A stretch of DNA of 64,000 nucleotides from Ruegeria_C sp040830705 (lineage in GTDB: Bacteria > Pseudomonadota > Alphaproteobacteria > Rhodobacterales > Rhodobacteraceae), in contig JBFOME010000008.1 of the NCBI GenBank assembly GCA_040830705.1, positions 124,001-188,000 on the forward strand, read 5' to 3'. The translations under genes and the position numbers were made by a program. A model generated the notes under the pieces. The model worked only from the letters and a program-made list of their open reading frames with translations. It did no database searches and had not been told where the DNA came from. Positions 8,585-17,390 of the stretch are shown here, one piece after another; the stretch's first letter is position 1; each line of letters starts with the position of its first letter.

Positions 8585-9562
8585 ATGAAGAAGCTAACCA
8601 TTTATGCGTTGGATGCTGATCCGCTCAGTTCCACAGATGTGCAAGTTCTGAACGCGTTTCAGGTGGACATCATCGACACGGATGATTTCCTCGAAAACCC
8701 CGACGCAGATGGCAATCCGCAGCTTGATGTCAGCGGTATTCCAGGTTTCATCGGTGATTCTGAGACCTTCCAAGTCTTTGAGACCTATAGTGGAGATGTA
8801 GGCGGCTCACCCGTCACCTTCACGCTTTTGCAGTGGCAGGGCTCGCAATACATGATCTTGACCGCAGGTTCGGTCAATGTGGGCGATTTCATTGAGAATA
8901 CCAACAACAACATCGTCCCGGCGTCGCCCTCAGAGTACGATACGTTGCCGGATTTCGTGTGTTTCGTGGCCGGTTCGCTGATTTTGACGCCCGAAGGACC
9001 CCGCCGGATCGAAACGTTGAAACCAGGCGATGCGGTCATCACTGCCGACGGCTCCGCCAAACCGATCCGCTGGGTTGGTCGGCGGCGTTTGTCCGCGACA
9101 GACCTACTGCGCAATCCGCATCTCAGGCCCGTCCGAATCAAGGCCGGCGCTTTCGGGGCTGGGTGCCCGGCGCGTGACCTGCAAGTGTCGCCGCAGCACC
9201 GCCTGCTGGTCACCGCCGCAGAGTTGGAGATCTGTTTTGGCGCACCCGTGATGCTGGCCCCCGCCAAGGCATTGATCGACGACGCGCGAATCTGCCAGGA
9301 GACCGTCGAGGCAGGGGTGGACTATGTGCATATCCTCTTCGACCAGCATGAACTGGTACAGGCCGAAGGGATCTGGTCGGAATCGCTCTATCCCGGCGAC
9401 TGCACGATTGACGCCATGCCGGAACAATCGCTGCGCGAACTTGATGAGCTTTTCCCCAATCTGAGGGAAGAGGCCGGATCAGTCGCTTTCCCGGTTCTGA
9501 AACCGTTCGAAGCCAATATTCTGAAGGCCAAGTTGCAGGTGTGCGAACCTCGGGTTGGCTAA
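8585..9562 (+). CDS. Hint (Hedgehog/intein) domain-containing protein
   Basis: The 325-residue protein has an acidic N-terminal region of about 120 residues and then a Hint-2 domain. The domain starts at CFVAGSLILTPEGPRRIETL with C126 as presumed autocatalytic nucleophile, followed by LKPGDAVIT and VSPQHRLLV. Hint domains self-cleave at their first Cys. Rhodobacterales carry many such proteins, often fused to secreted or RTX-like parts, and this one has no obvious RTX repeat or signal peptide. The ATG at 8585 is preferred to an upstream GTG at 8549. Confidence 0.8.
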   Translation: MKKLTIYALDADPLSSTDVQVLNAFQVDIIDTDDFLENPDADGNPQLDVSGIPGFIGDSETFQVFETYSGDVGGSPVTFTLLQWQGSQYMILTAGSVNVGDFIENTNNNIVPASPSEYDTLPDFVCFVAGSLILTPEGPRRIETLKPGDAVITADGSAKPIRWVGRRRLSATDLLRNPHLRPVRIKAGAFGAGCPARDLQVSPQHRLLVTAAELEICFGAPVMLAPAKALIDDARICQETVEAGVDYVHILFDQHELVQAEGIWSESLYPGDCTIDAMPEQSLRELDELFPNLREEAGSVAFPVLKPFEANILKAKLQVCEPRVG

Positions 9563-9589
9563 ACCGTGCTGGCACCTTCTGGAACAGAA

Positions 9590-9619
9590 ACAGCCCGCGC
9601 AGAGTCACACGCGGGCTGT
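9590..9619 (-). terminator. Terminator hairpin between the convergent Hint gene and gcrA
   Basis: A perfect 10-bp stem (9590-9599 with 9610-9619) lies in the convergent gap. Read leftward it is followed by TTTCTGTT, so it mainly ends gcrA transcription but may act on both strands. Confidence 0.75.
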
Positions 9620-9642
9620 CTGCAAACCTTGTCTGTCGCGCC

Positions 9643-10221
9643 TTAGCGGCGGCGATCGCGACGGGCGCTCATCGGCTGAAAGGCTACGCCCACATGCGCC
9701 TCACAATAGGGTTTCCCTTGCTGGACAGGTAGTCCGCAGAACCAGAAATCCTCGGTTGCGGGGTCGCCAACCGGCCACTTGCAGGTGCGCTCGGTCAGTT
9801 CCATCAGGCTGATCTTCTTGGCTTTTTTCTCAACTTCGTTGACCTTGGCCAGCGCCTCGGGGCTGATCTCATTGGCCGAAGGCTGCGGCGGCAGCGGCTG
9901 ACCGGCGGGAATAATCTGCTTGCGCGGCGGCAGCGGCTTGACTTCGGCCGCGGCAGCAGGTTCGGCGGCCGGGCGCGCCGGTTCAGTCTTGGGCGCGGGT
10001 TTCGGCTTGGCTTGTGCGGGGGCCTTGGCCGCAGGCTTTTCTTTTGGCTCGGCCTTGGCGGGTGCCGCACCGCCGGTGCGGTTCGACAGGCCCAGACGAT
10101 GCACCTTTCCGATCACGGCGTTGCGTGTGACGCCACCCAGTTCCTTGGCGATCTGGCTGGCCGACTGACCTTCGCCCCACATTTTCTTGAGCAGTTCCAC
10201 ACGCTCGTCTGTCCAGGACAT
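9643..10221 (-). CDS. gcrA: GcrA family cell cycle regulator
   Basis: The 192-residue protein starts with the diagnostic GcrA helix-turn-helix, MSWTDERVELLKK then QSASQIAKELGGVTRNAVIGK. A Pro/Ala/Lys-rich linker follows (about residues 55-135) and then a C-terminal conserved block with TCKWPVGDP, FCGLP and YCEAHV. In Caulobacter, GcrA binds sigma-70 and methylated GANTC promoters to activate cell-cycle genes; that role is family knowledge. The start is fixed by the conserved MSWTDERV, and the longer frame is rejected. Confidence 0.95.
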   Translation of the reverse strand: MSWTDERVELLKKMWGEGQSASQIAKELGGVTRNAVIGKVHRLGLSNRTGGAAPAKAEPKEKPAAKAPAQAKPKPAPKTEPARPAAEPAAAAEVKPLPPRKQIIPAGQPLPPQPSANEISPEALAKVNEVEKKAKKISLMELTERTCKWPVGDPATEDFWFCGLPVQQGKPYCEAHVGVAFQPMSARRDRRR

Positions 10222-10347
10222 GGCTTGCCTTTCAAAGCGGGAAAGCGGCCCCTGACGGCGCCGCCTTCGAAATATTACCTGATCGTCTATTCTAATCACT
10301 GGCGTCTGAGTTACAAGGCAGATCGGCATCAGAATCGGAACCGGACC

Positions 10348-11151
10348 ATGCAGGACCTATCGGGACTAGGAGAGCGCCGCTTCGGGCGAGTGAACTGGCT
10401 GGGGCTCTACACGCTGGCGCAGCGCGAGGCTTTGCGCTTTCTGTCGGTCTGGACGCAGACCATTTTGGCACCGCTGGTAACAGCGGGCCTCTTCATTCTG
10501 ATCTTTTCGATCGCCATAGGACCGGGCCGACCCGATGTGATGGGGGTGCCGTTTCTGACCTTTCTGGCACCGGGTATTTTGACCATGACTGTGATCCAGA
10601 ATGCCTTTGCCAACACCTCATCGTCGGTGATGATCGCCAAGGTCCAGGGCAATATCGTCGATACGCTGATGCCGCCCCTGTCGGCGACCGAGACGTTGCT
10701 GGGCTATCTGGCAGGCGGCGTTGCGCGCGGCGTTCTTGTGGCGCTTGCCATCGCAACGGGTATGGCGCTGGTGCTGGGCGTTGTGCCGCAGCATCCGTTG
10801 CTGGCCTTGACGTTCATCGCGCTGGGGTCCGTGTTTATGGGCGCGCTGGGATTGGTGGCGGCGATCTTCGCTACCAAGTTTGACCAGATGGCGGCGATCA
10901 CCAATTTCATCGTCACGCCGCTCGCTTTTCTGTCGGGCACCTTCTATTCGGTGCAGGCCTTGCCGCCAGTGCTGAACGTGATCACCCATGTCAACCCGGT
11001 CTTCTACTTGATCGACGGTGTGCGCTTCAGCGTGATCGGGGTGTCCGACAGTTCACCCTTGCTCGGCCTTTTGATCTGCCTGCTGACGACATTGGCCGTC
11101 TGTGCGCTTGTCTGGCGAATGCTGAACAGTGGCTACCGCCTCAAGGCGTGA
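10348..11151 (+). CDS. ABC-2 type transporter permease
   Basis: The 267-residue membrane protein has about six hydrophobic segments and the ABC-2 permease pattern. Landmarks are the FLAPGILTMTVIQNAFANTSSS block, GALGLVAAIFATKFDQMA, a PLAFLSGTFYSV motif, and P-VFYLIDGVRF near the end. It would form an export pore with a separately encoded ATPase, which is not next to it here. The ATG at 10348 follows gcrA divergently, and an upstream frame reaching 10012 is antisense to gcrA and is rejected. The stop lies 6 bp from the convergent DMT gene. Confidence 0.85.
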   Translation: MQDLSGLGERRFGRVNWLGLYTLAQREALRFLSVWTQTILAPLVTAGLFILIFSIAIGPGRPDVMGVPFLTFLAPGILTMTVIQNAFANTSSSVMIAKVQGNIVDTLMPPLSATETLLGYLAGGVARGVLVALAIATGMALVLGVVPQHPLLALTFIALGSVFMGALGLVAAIFATKFDQMAAITNFIVTPLAFLSGTFYSVQALPPVLNVITHVNPVFYLIDGVRFSVIGVSDSSPLLGLLICLLTTLAVCALVWRMLNSGYRLKA

Positions 11152-11157
11152 GGGCGA

Positions 11158-12042
11158 TCAGGTCCGCACCCGCCGCGCCTCACGCAGCGCCAGCAGCAAT
11201 GCGCCCGCAATGATGATCGCTGCGCCTGTCAGGCTGATCAGGTCCGGGATTACCCCAAAGACAGCGAAGTCGATCAATGCAACAAAGACCAGCGTCGCAT
11301 AGCTGAACGGTGCGACAAAGGAGGCATCGGCTCGCGCCATCCCATTCACGAAACAGAACTGCGCACAGGCCATCAACCCGCCAAGGCTGGCAAGCGCCAC
11401 CCATTGCGCGGCATTCGGCGATACCCAGACCGGCAGTACCGCCAGCGTGGCGATGGTCAGCCCGATACTGTTATTGACCAGCAAGACCTGAATGGGGCGC
11501 TCGCGGCCCGAAAGCGCTTTGATCAGGATAAGTTCCAACCCGATCACCATAGCTGCCGCCAGCGCCAGAAGGGCGGCAGGCTGAAAGCTGGCGGGCGTAG
11601 GGCGCAGTAGGATCAAAGCACCCAAGAGTGCGATGCAAGCGGCCAGCCATCGGATCGGGCCGACCCGTTCGTGCAACAGCGGGATTGCCAGTAGCATGCC
11701 GAAGACCGGGTTCAGGAATGAAATCGCGGTCGCGTCGGTCACCGGGATATGGGCAACGGCCGCAAAAGTCAGCGTGATCCCCACCCAGCCGCAGCTTGTG
11801 CGGCCAATATGCAGCCGCCAATGGATCGGCCCGAGTTTAGGCCGCGTCGCGATAACGACACTCGCGATCAACAGGAACGCAAACAGAAACCGTCCGTGGC
11901 TGACCTGCATCGGATGCAGCGCAGGTCCAAGCGCATCTGTGCCAAGCGCTTTGGCCAGCAGCGTCGTGCCTGCCAGAAAGACTGAGGCTGCAATGATCAG
12001 CAAGGCCGCAAGGGCCGGGTTCTGGCGGGTGGCATGGTCCAT
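11158..12042 (-). CDS. DMT family transporter (EamA domain)
   Basis: The 294-residue protein is almost entirely hydrophobic with about ten helices in two EamA repeats, the second beginning near AALLALAAAMVIGLELILIK. Typical motifs are AISFLNPVFGMLLA and LHERVGPIRWLA. It is probably an exporter of amino acids or other small metabolites, but the substrate cannot be inferred. The ATG at 12042 gives the expected short N-terminus; a GTG at 12093 would add 17 mostly polar residues. Confidence 0.85.
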   Translation of the reverse strand: MDHATRQNPALAALLIIAASVFLAGTTLLAKALGTDALGPALHPMQVSHGRFLFAFLLIASVVIATRPKLGPIHWRLHIGRTSCGWVGITLTFAAVAHIPVTDATAISFLNPVFGMLLAIPLLHERVGPIRWLAACIALLGALILLRPTPASFQPAALLALAAAMVIGLELILIKALSGRERPIQVLLVNNSIGLTIATLAVLPVWVSPNAAQWVALASLGGLMACAQFCFVNGMARADASFVAPFSYATLVFVALIDFAVFGVIPDLISLTGAAIIIAGALLLALREARRVRT

Positions 12043-12358
12043 GCGCAAGCGGTGGGGCAAGCCGCGGTCTTGCGCAAGCGCAAAAGGGATCACCTGTTCT
12101 CACCGCCAGCAAGGCACACCGTCTCTTCTTACCACAAGGGGGTTTCCAAACCGGCAATCTTTCGCTATCCCCGCGACCATGTTCAAACGCTCTCATATCC
12201 GCTTGCAGCGACGCCGACGCCGGAACGCGTGATCCGGCCCGTTTGAACCTGCGCCCTTATTGGCGCGCCATAACCAGCAAATTCAGTTGACGAACCCGGC
12301 CCCGGTGTATCACTCATGTGTTTCATTTGGGCCCAACCCAGCGAAAGAGGATGATCCG
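12043..12358. promoter_or_regulatory. Divergent regulatory region between the DMT gene and argD
   Basis: The 316-bp gap holds no gene. A TTGACG at 12287-12292 with a TATCAC-like element 15 bp further is a weak promoter candidate for argD. The argD RBS AGAGGA is at about 12345. Confidence 0.3.
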
Positions 12359-13546
12359 ATGATCCCGTCCGTTCTGCCGACCTATAACCGCGCGCCGCTC
12401 GAATTCGTGAAGGGCGAAGGCGCCTGGCTGATCGAGGCAGATGGCCGACGTTTCCTCGATTTGGGTGCAGGCATTGCAGTGAACGCGTTGGGCCATGCGC
12501 ATCCCGCACTGGTGCAGGCCCTGACCGATCAGGCGCAGAACCTCTGGCACGTGTCGAACCTCTACCAGATCCCGCAACAGCAGGCACTGGCCGACAAGCT
12601 GGTCGAACACACTTTTGCCGATACCGTCTTCTTCACCAATTCTGGCACGGAATCCTGCGAATTGGCGGTCAAGATGGCGCGCAAGCATTTCCACGACAAG
12701 GGCCAGCCCGAAAAAGTCGAAATCATCACCTTCGATGGCTCGTTCCATGGCCGGTCTTCCGCAGGCATCGCCGCCGCCGGGTCCGAGAAGATGACCAGTG
12801 GCTTCGGTCCGCTGCTGCCGGGCTTCGTTCATCTGACATTTGGCGACCTGGATGGGGTCACGAACGCGATCACCGACAAGACGGCTGCCATCCTTATCGA
12901 ACCGGTGCAGGGAGAGGGCGGCATCCGCCCCGTGCCAGATGCGGAACTGAAAGCCCTGCGCAAGATCTGTGATGAGCATGACCTCTTGCTGATCCTTGAT
13001 GAAGTGCAATGCGGCGTGGGCCGGACCGGCAAGCTCTTTGCCCATGAATGGGCGGGTATCACGCCGGATATCATGATGGTCGCCAAGGGCATCGGGGGTG
13101 GTTTCCCGCTAGGGGCAGTGCTGGCCACGGAAGACGCGGCAAGCGGAATGACCGCGGGCACCCATGGTTCGACCTATGGCGGCAACCCGCTGGGTTGCGC
13201 GGTGGGCTGCACGGTGATTGACCACGTCGCTGCCCCCGAATTCCTTGCCGACGTCAATCGCAAGGCAGGTCTACTGCGCCAGAAACTGGAAGGGCTGGTG
13301 GCGGATCACCCCGAGGTATTCGAAGAGGTGCGCGGCGCCGGGCTCATGCTTGGCATTAAATGCAATGCGCCCAATATCGATGTCGTCAATGCGGGCTATG
13401 ACAATAAGGTCATCACCGTGCCTGCCGCCGATAATGTAATCCGGTTACTACCACCGCTGACCCTGACCGAGGACGACATCACCGAGGCCCTCGCGCGCCT
13501 CGACAAAGCTGCAAAACAGGTTGAGGCCCACCTTACCGCCGCCTGA
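12359..13546 (+). CDS. argD: Acetylornithine aminotransferase
   Basis: The 395-residue PLP enzyme is a class III aminotransferase converting N-acetylglutamate semialdehyde to acetylornithine in arginine synthesis; many ArgD proteins also serve in lysine synthesis as DapC. Motifs are NSGTESCELAVKMARK, GSFHGRSSAG, the cofactor Asp in LILDEVQCGVGRTG, and the Schiff-base Lys in MMVAKGIGGGFPLGA. The length is normal. The start has AGAGGA nearby, and the longer frame is rejected. argF follows after 77 bp that contain a GC-rich repeat. Confidence 0.95.
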   Translation: MIPSVLPTYNRAPLEFVKGEGAWLIEADGRRFLDLGAGIAVNALGHAHPALVQALTDQAQNLWHVSNLYQIPQQQALADKLVEHTFADTVFFTNSGTESCELAVKMARKHFHDKGQPEKVEIITFDGSFHGRSSAGIAAAGSEKMTSGFGPLLPGFVHLTFGDLDGVTNAITDKTAAILIEPVQGEGGIRPVPDAELKALRKICDEHDLLLILDEVQCGVGRTGKLFAHEWAGITPDIMMVAKGIGGGFPLGAVLATEDAASGMTAGTHGSTYGGNPLGCAVGCTVIDHVAAPEFLADVNRKAGLLRQKLEGLVADHPEVFEEVRGAGLMLGIKCNAPNIDVVNAGYDNKVITVPAADNVIRLLPPLTLTEDDITEALARLDKAAKQVEAHLTAA

Positions 13547-13549
13547 TCC

Positions 13550-13603
13550 TTCTTCTTGTTCCAAATACGGCGGGGGTGTGGGGGCTGGCCCCCACTTGCC
13601 CCG
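13550..13603 (+). repeat. GC-rich intergenic palindromic repeat between argD and argF
   Basis: A nested hairpin spans 13571-13603: inner arms GTGGGGGC (13578-13585) and GCCCCCAC (13588-13595), outer arms CGGGG and CCCCG. It is preceded by a CCAAATAC motif. Similar pyrimidine-run, CCAAATAC and GGGGG/CCCCC elements are, from memory, scattered between genes in Roseobacter-group genomes. It may act as an intra-operon attenuator or stabiliser. Confidence 0.55.
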
Positions 13604-13623
13604 TTAGCCAAAAGTGAAACGAA

Positions 13624-14550
13624 ATGAAACATTTCCTCGACATCCACAAAACCGAAGCCGCGCAGTTGCGGAGCATGATCGACCAAGCCGGATCAATGAA
13701 ACAGGCCCGTCTAGGCCGCCCCAAGGCCGCGCTAGACGATGACGCCGCGCTCAAGGACCGGATGGTGGCGCTGATCTTTGAGAAACCCTCGACCCGGACC
13801 CGCGTGTCCTTTGACGTAGGCGTGCGTCAGATGGGCGGCCAGACCATGGTGCTCAGCGGCAAGGACATGCAACTGGGCCATGGCGAGACCATCGCCGATA
13901 CGGCCCGCGTCCTCAGCCGCTATGTGGACATGATCATGATCCGCACCTTTGACGAGACCATTCTGACCGAGATGGCCGAATATGCCGACGTGCCGGTGAT
14001 CAATGGCCTGACCGACCGCACCCATCCCTGCCAGATCATGGCTGATGTCCTGACGTTCGAGGAACATCGCGGGCCGATCGCGGGAAAGAAGGTGGTCTGG
14101 ACCGGTGACGGCAACAATGTCTGCGCGTCCTTTCTCCACGCTGCCGGGCAGTTCGGCTTCGATCTGACCTTCACCGGCCCGGCGCAGTTCGATCCCGAGG
14201 AGGAGTTCATGGGCTTTGCCCGTCAGAAGGGCTCGAAGGTCGTGATCGAGCGGGACGCGTTCAAGGCGGTCGAAGGGGCTGATCTGATTGTGGCCGACAC
14301 TTGGGTTTCGATGCATGACGCTCAATCGGCCAAGGAACGGCGGCATAACCTGCTGCGACCCTATCAGGTCAATGCCGAGTTGATGTCGCACGCCAAACCT
14401 GACGCGCTTTTCATGCATTGCTTACCCGCTCATCGCGAGGAAGAGGCGACGTCCGAAGTAATGGATGGCCCCCATTCGGTGATTTTCGACGAAGCCGAAA
14501 ACCGCCTTCATGCGCAAAAAGCGATTATGCGCTGGTGTCTGGGCGTCTAA
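13624..14550 (+). CDS. argF: Ornithine carbamoyltransferase
   Basis: The 308-residue enzyme makes citrulline from ornithine and carbamoyl phosphate. The carbamoyl-phosphate motif STRTR is at residues 56-60, followed by HPCQ, the ornithine-side DTWVSM, and the HCLPAHR signature near the C-terminus. Length and motif order are normal. It follows argD in the same direction and probably shares its transcript, with the repeat hairpin between them possibly setting relative expression. Confidence 0.96.
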   Translation: MKHFLDIHKTEAAQLRSMIDQAGSMKQARLGRPKAALDDDAALKDRMVALIFEKPSTRTRVSFDVGVRQMGGQTMVLSGKDMQLGHGETIADTARVLSRYVDMIMIRTFDETILTEMAEYADVPVINGLTDRTHPCQIMADVLTFEEHRGPIAGKKVVWTGDGNNVCASFLHAAGQFGFDLTFTGPAQFDPEEEFMGFARQKGSKVVIERDAFKAVEGADLIVADTWVSMHDAQSAKERRHNLLRPYQVNAELMSHAKPDALFMHCLPAHREEEATSEVMDGPHSVIFDEAENRLHAQKAIMRWCLGV

Positions 14551-14637
14551 CCCGCACCCACGCTGGCTGCGGCTGAGCGGCGCATGGGGCCGTTTCGGCT
14601 TGCACCGGGAAGGACGCTCTTTCATACCGAGGCGGAG

Positions 14638-14988
14638 ATGGGGAACACCGCGCGCATATACTTTGCCCTTGCGGTCTCAGCGCTGCTGGCGCTGACCGGG
14701 CAGGGGCTTGCCATGTCGCGTGGCGTCTCGGCCGCGGTCGGGCAGATGGTGATCTGCACCGGGACCGGACCGGTCGTGGTCCATGTCGATGCCGAAGGCC
14801 AGCCCACCGGCCCGCCGCATTACTGTCCGGATTACGCGGTTTCCCTGCTTGGGGCGCTGGCGCAGGCCGACTTCGCCCTTGAAAGAGTACCGCCGCCCGT
14901 TTCGGGCCGTCCCGATCTGCGCGTTTTCACGCATGTGCAATTGCCGCTGCGGATGGCAATGGCGCGCGCGCCTCCTGCTGCTGTCTGA
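14638..14988 (+). CDS. DUF2946-like small secreted/membrane protein next to a copper chaperone
   Basis: The 116-residue product has one N-terminal hydrophobic segment (signal peptide or anchor) and then MVICTGTG, a VDAEGQPTG turn and HYCPDY. This resembles the C-terminal pattern of DUF2946 proteins, which often sit near copper genes. The Cys/His spacing could bind metal, but one Cys of the usual CPDC pair is Tyr here. The ATG at 14638 has a GGCGGAG RBS. PCu(A)C begins 44 bp downstream, so a shared role in periplasmic copper handling is inferred. Confidence 0.6.
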   Translation: MGNTARIYFALAVSALLALTGQGLAMSRGVSAAVGQMVICTGTGPVVVHVDAEGQPTGPPHYCPDYAVSLLGALAQADFALERVPPPVSGRPDLRVFTHVQLPLRMAMARAPPAAV

Positions 14989-15032
14989 TCTCATCCTTTT
15001 GAACTGCAGATATCAAAACAAGGAGAGACGGC

Positions 15033-15506
15033 ATGTCTTTCAAATCTCTACTTTTGTCCGTCCCCGCAGCCCTCGCCATGAGCGGCGCGGCTTTTGCGGG
15101 CGGTATTGTTGTCGAGGACGCCTATGCGCGCTCATCCGGAAAAAACGCCAAGGCCGGGGCTGCCTTCATGGTGATCGTGAACGAGACCGGCGAAGATGAT
15201 CGTTTGGTGGGTGTGGCGGCAGACGTCTCGGCGCGTACGGAATTGCACACCCACAAAGAAAACTCTGATGGCGTGATGCAGATGCTCCACGTCGAGGAAG
15301 GCTTCGAGATACCGGCGGGCGAAAACCACGCGCTGGCACGCGGCGGCGATCATGTGATGTTCATGGGGCTGACCCGATCGCTGGAGCATGGCGATACAGT
15401 TCCGGTGACGCTGATCTTTGAAAAGGCAGGCGAAGTGAAGGTCGAGATCCCGGTCGATCTGGAGCGCAAGCCCGACCATGGTGGTCATGGCAGCCACGGG
15501 GGCTGA
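15033..15506 (+). CDS. Copper chaperone PCu(A)C
   Basis: The 157-residue precursor has a signal peptide cleaved near AFAGG and a PCu(A)C cupredoxin-like domain. The copper-site residues H72/H74, M82/M84, H107 and M109 are present in the order of the family motif. Such periplasmic proteins deliver copper to the CuA centre of cytochrome c oxidase. The C-terminus ends in a His/Gly-rich tail (DHGGHGSHGG) that may add metal affinity. The RBS AAGGAGAG is well placed. Confidence 0.92.
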   Translation: MSFKSLLLSVPAALAMSGAAFAGGIVVEDAYARSSGKNAKAGAAFMVIVNETGEDDRLVGVAADVSARTELHTHKENSDGVMQMLHVEEGFEIPAGENHALARGGDHVMFMGLTRSLEHGDTVPVTLIFEKAGEVKVEIPVDLERKPDHGGHGSHGG

Positions 15507-15588
15507 AGCGGGGACGCCCGACCTCGGGCCGCGCTGCGGCCGTCGCCCGTGCGTCGGTCCGGGGCGTTGCCCGGACCGGTCAGCCCGC

Positions 15589-16278
15589 CTAGGCCAGCAG
15601 CCCGTCCACCCAGGCAGGCACGGTTTGCGTGGCGGGCCCCAGGATTGCCTGATCGAAACTTGAGGCGGTGTCGGACGGGTCGAGATTGATCTCGACCGTC
15701 CGCGCGCCGACCCGCCGGGCTTCCTGTACGAAGCCCGCTGCCGGATAGACCTGGCCTGACGTGCCGATGGCAGCAAAGAGCGCAGCCGTTTCGAGATGGT
15801 CGAAAATCTCGTCCATGAAATAGGGCATCTCTCCGAACCAGACCACGTCGGGACGCCCGGCATTGGCATTGCAGGCGGGGCAGGGCTGCCCTGTCCGCAT
15901 TTCAAGCGGAGCGCGCCAGCGATGGCCGCAGGCCGCGCAGAGCGCGCCTGCCAATGTGCCGTGCATATGGATGACCCGCTCGGCCCCGCCCGCCTCGTGC
16001 AGGCTGTCCACATTCTGGGTCACGATCACCACCTCGCCGGGCCAGTCGCGCTGTAACCGGGCCAGCGCCTCATGAGCGGTGTTTGGGCTGGCCTTCGACG
16101 CCTGCGCCCGCCGTGCGTTGTAGAACCCGTGCACCAGATCAGGATCACGCGCGAAGCCTTCGGGGGTCGCCACATCCTCGATCCGGTGCTGCGCCCAAAG
16201 CCCGCCCTCGTCGCGGAAGGTGCCCAGCCCGCTTTCCGCTGAAATTCCTGCCCCGGTCAGGATCACGATCTTTTCCAT
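15589..16278 (-). CDS. cobB: NAD-dependent protein deacylase, Sir2/CobB family (class III)
   Basis: The 229-residue sirtuin has the NAD-binding GAGISAESGLGTFR at residues 9-22, TQNVDSLHEAGG, the catalytic His in VIHMHG, and two Cys pairs (CAAC and CPAC) for structural zinc. Y53 and R56 in FYNARR match the pair that lets class III enzymes such as E. coli CobB and SIRT5 remove succinyl groups, so desuccinylation is plausible. It is convergent with PCu(A)C and divergent from the phosphatase gene. Confidence 0.93.
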   Translation of the reverse strand: MEKIVILTGAGISAESGLGTFRDEGGLWAQHRIEDVATPEGFARDPDLVHGFYNARRAQASKASPNTAHEALARLQRDWPGEVVIVTQNVDSLHEAGGAERVIHMHGTLAGALCAACGHRWRAPLEMRTGQPCPACNANAGRPDVVWFGEMPYFMDEIFDHLETAALFAAIGTSGQVYPAAGFVQEARRVGARTVEINLDPSDTASSFDQAILGPATQTVPAWVDGLLA

Positions 16279-16323
16279 GCTTCCCTTTCTGGTCTATTTG
16301 TGAACGCAAAGGAGCCCCCATTC

Positions 16324-16770
16324 ATGCCTCATCGTATCCTGTTTGTCTGTCTTGGAAACATATGTCGGTCTCCGGCGGCGGAGGCCGTGTTCCGCGCGCT
16401 GATGCCCGAGGCGCGGACGGACAGCGCGGGAACCTCGGACTGGCATGTCGGCAAGCCGCCTTATGCACCGATGCAGGCAGCGGCGAAATTGCGTGACATC
16501 GACATGTCCGACCTGCGCGGCCGCCAGTTCCGTACGGCGGATTTCGAGGCATTCGATCTGATCATTGCGATGGATGCGAGCAACCATGCCGATATCGAGG
16601 CGCTGCGCCCCGCGGGTAGCGAAACCCCGGTTCGCCTGCTGACCGACTTCGCGCCCGAGGGTGGTATGGATCATGTGCCCGATCCTTACTACACACGGGA
16701 TTTCGATGGGGCGCTTGATCTGATCGAACAGGGCGCGCGAGGTCTGCGCGGTCATCTGCAAGAGCGATAG
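16324..16770 (+). CDS. Low molecular weight protein-tyrosine phosphatase
   Basis: The 148-residue enzyme begins with the P-loop CLGNICRSP (CX5R) immediately after the first strand and has the general-acid motif DPYY in the C-terminal half, both diagnostic of low-Mr PTPs. There is no arsenate-reductase signature. The ATG at 16324 gives the canonical short N-terminus (MPHRILFVCLGN). Its 3' end overlaps the convergent methyltransferase gene by 19 bp. Confidence 0.92.
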   Translation: MPHRILFVCLGNICRSPAAEAVFRALMPEARTDSAGTSDWHVGKPPYAPMQAAAKLRDIDMSDLRGRQFRTADFEAFDLIIAMDASNHADIEALRPAGSETPVRLLTDFAPEGGMDHVPDPYYTRDFDGALDLIEQGARGLRGHLQER

Positions 16771-17390
16771 TCAGCCCGCTTTTGCGCTAGAAGCAGCGTT
16801 TGCCTGTTGCAGGTGGGGTCCTCCGCGACAAATGCAAGAATCTCAAGACCTGCGCCCGCGAGGATGTCGCGGTATTCCTGCTGCGACAGGCTGGCATGAT
16901 AAACCGGGTCCGCGCCGACATGGCCGGCAACCTCACCAGCCTCCGGTCCCACAGTCAGGAGAAGCGCGCCACGCGCTCGCAAATACCCGGCCAGGTGCGG
17001 TAATACATCGCGCTGTTCCCCCTGAGTGAGGTGAAAGAATGAATTCCAGCCGATGATCCCGTCGAACCTTTCGGTCAGGTCCAGCGATCGCATATCACCG
17101 ACGCGCCAGTCGCCTCTGGGTCGTTCTGAACGGGCGATCCGTATCATGCCCCTTGAGGCGTCCATGCCCACGACGCGGTGTCCGAGATCCAGAAAGTAAC
17201 TGGCGATGGGGTGGCCTGACCCGCATCCCAGATCGAGGATATCTGCGGGCACCGGGAGCCGCTCCATAAACCGATCGAGCCAAGGCCGTTCAACCAGTGC
17301 CTTAGGGCGGTTCTGTGCGAACCATTCGGCGTTGCGCTCATAGACTTGCTGGGTCTTGCGCGCGAGACTCGAGAGGTCCTCTTCATTCAC
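16752..17390 (-). CDS. Class I SAM-dependent methyltransferase
   Basis: The 212-residue protein has motif I ILDLGCGSGHPIA, then GHRVVGMDAS and GDMRSLDL, giving a standard Rossmann methyltransferase. The substrate is unknown. Two starts are possible: a GTG at 17390 overlapping the upstream LysR stop (GTGA), or an ATG at 17423 overlapping LysR by 37 bp. Neither has a clear RBS, so coupling to LysR translation is likely and the GTG is preferred here. The 3' end overlaps the phosphatase gene. Confidence 0.8.
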   Translation of the reverse strand: MNEEDLSSLARKTQQVYERNAEWFAQNRPKALVERPWLDRFMERLPVPADILDLGCGSGHPIASYFLDLGHRVVGMDASRGMIRIARSERPRGDWRVGDMRSLDLTERFDGIIGWNSFFHLTQGEQRDVLPHLAGYLRARGALLLTVGPEAGEVAGHVGADPVYHASLSQQEYRDILAGAGLEILAFVAEDPTCNRQTLLLAQKRADYRSCR

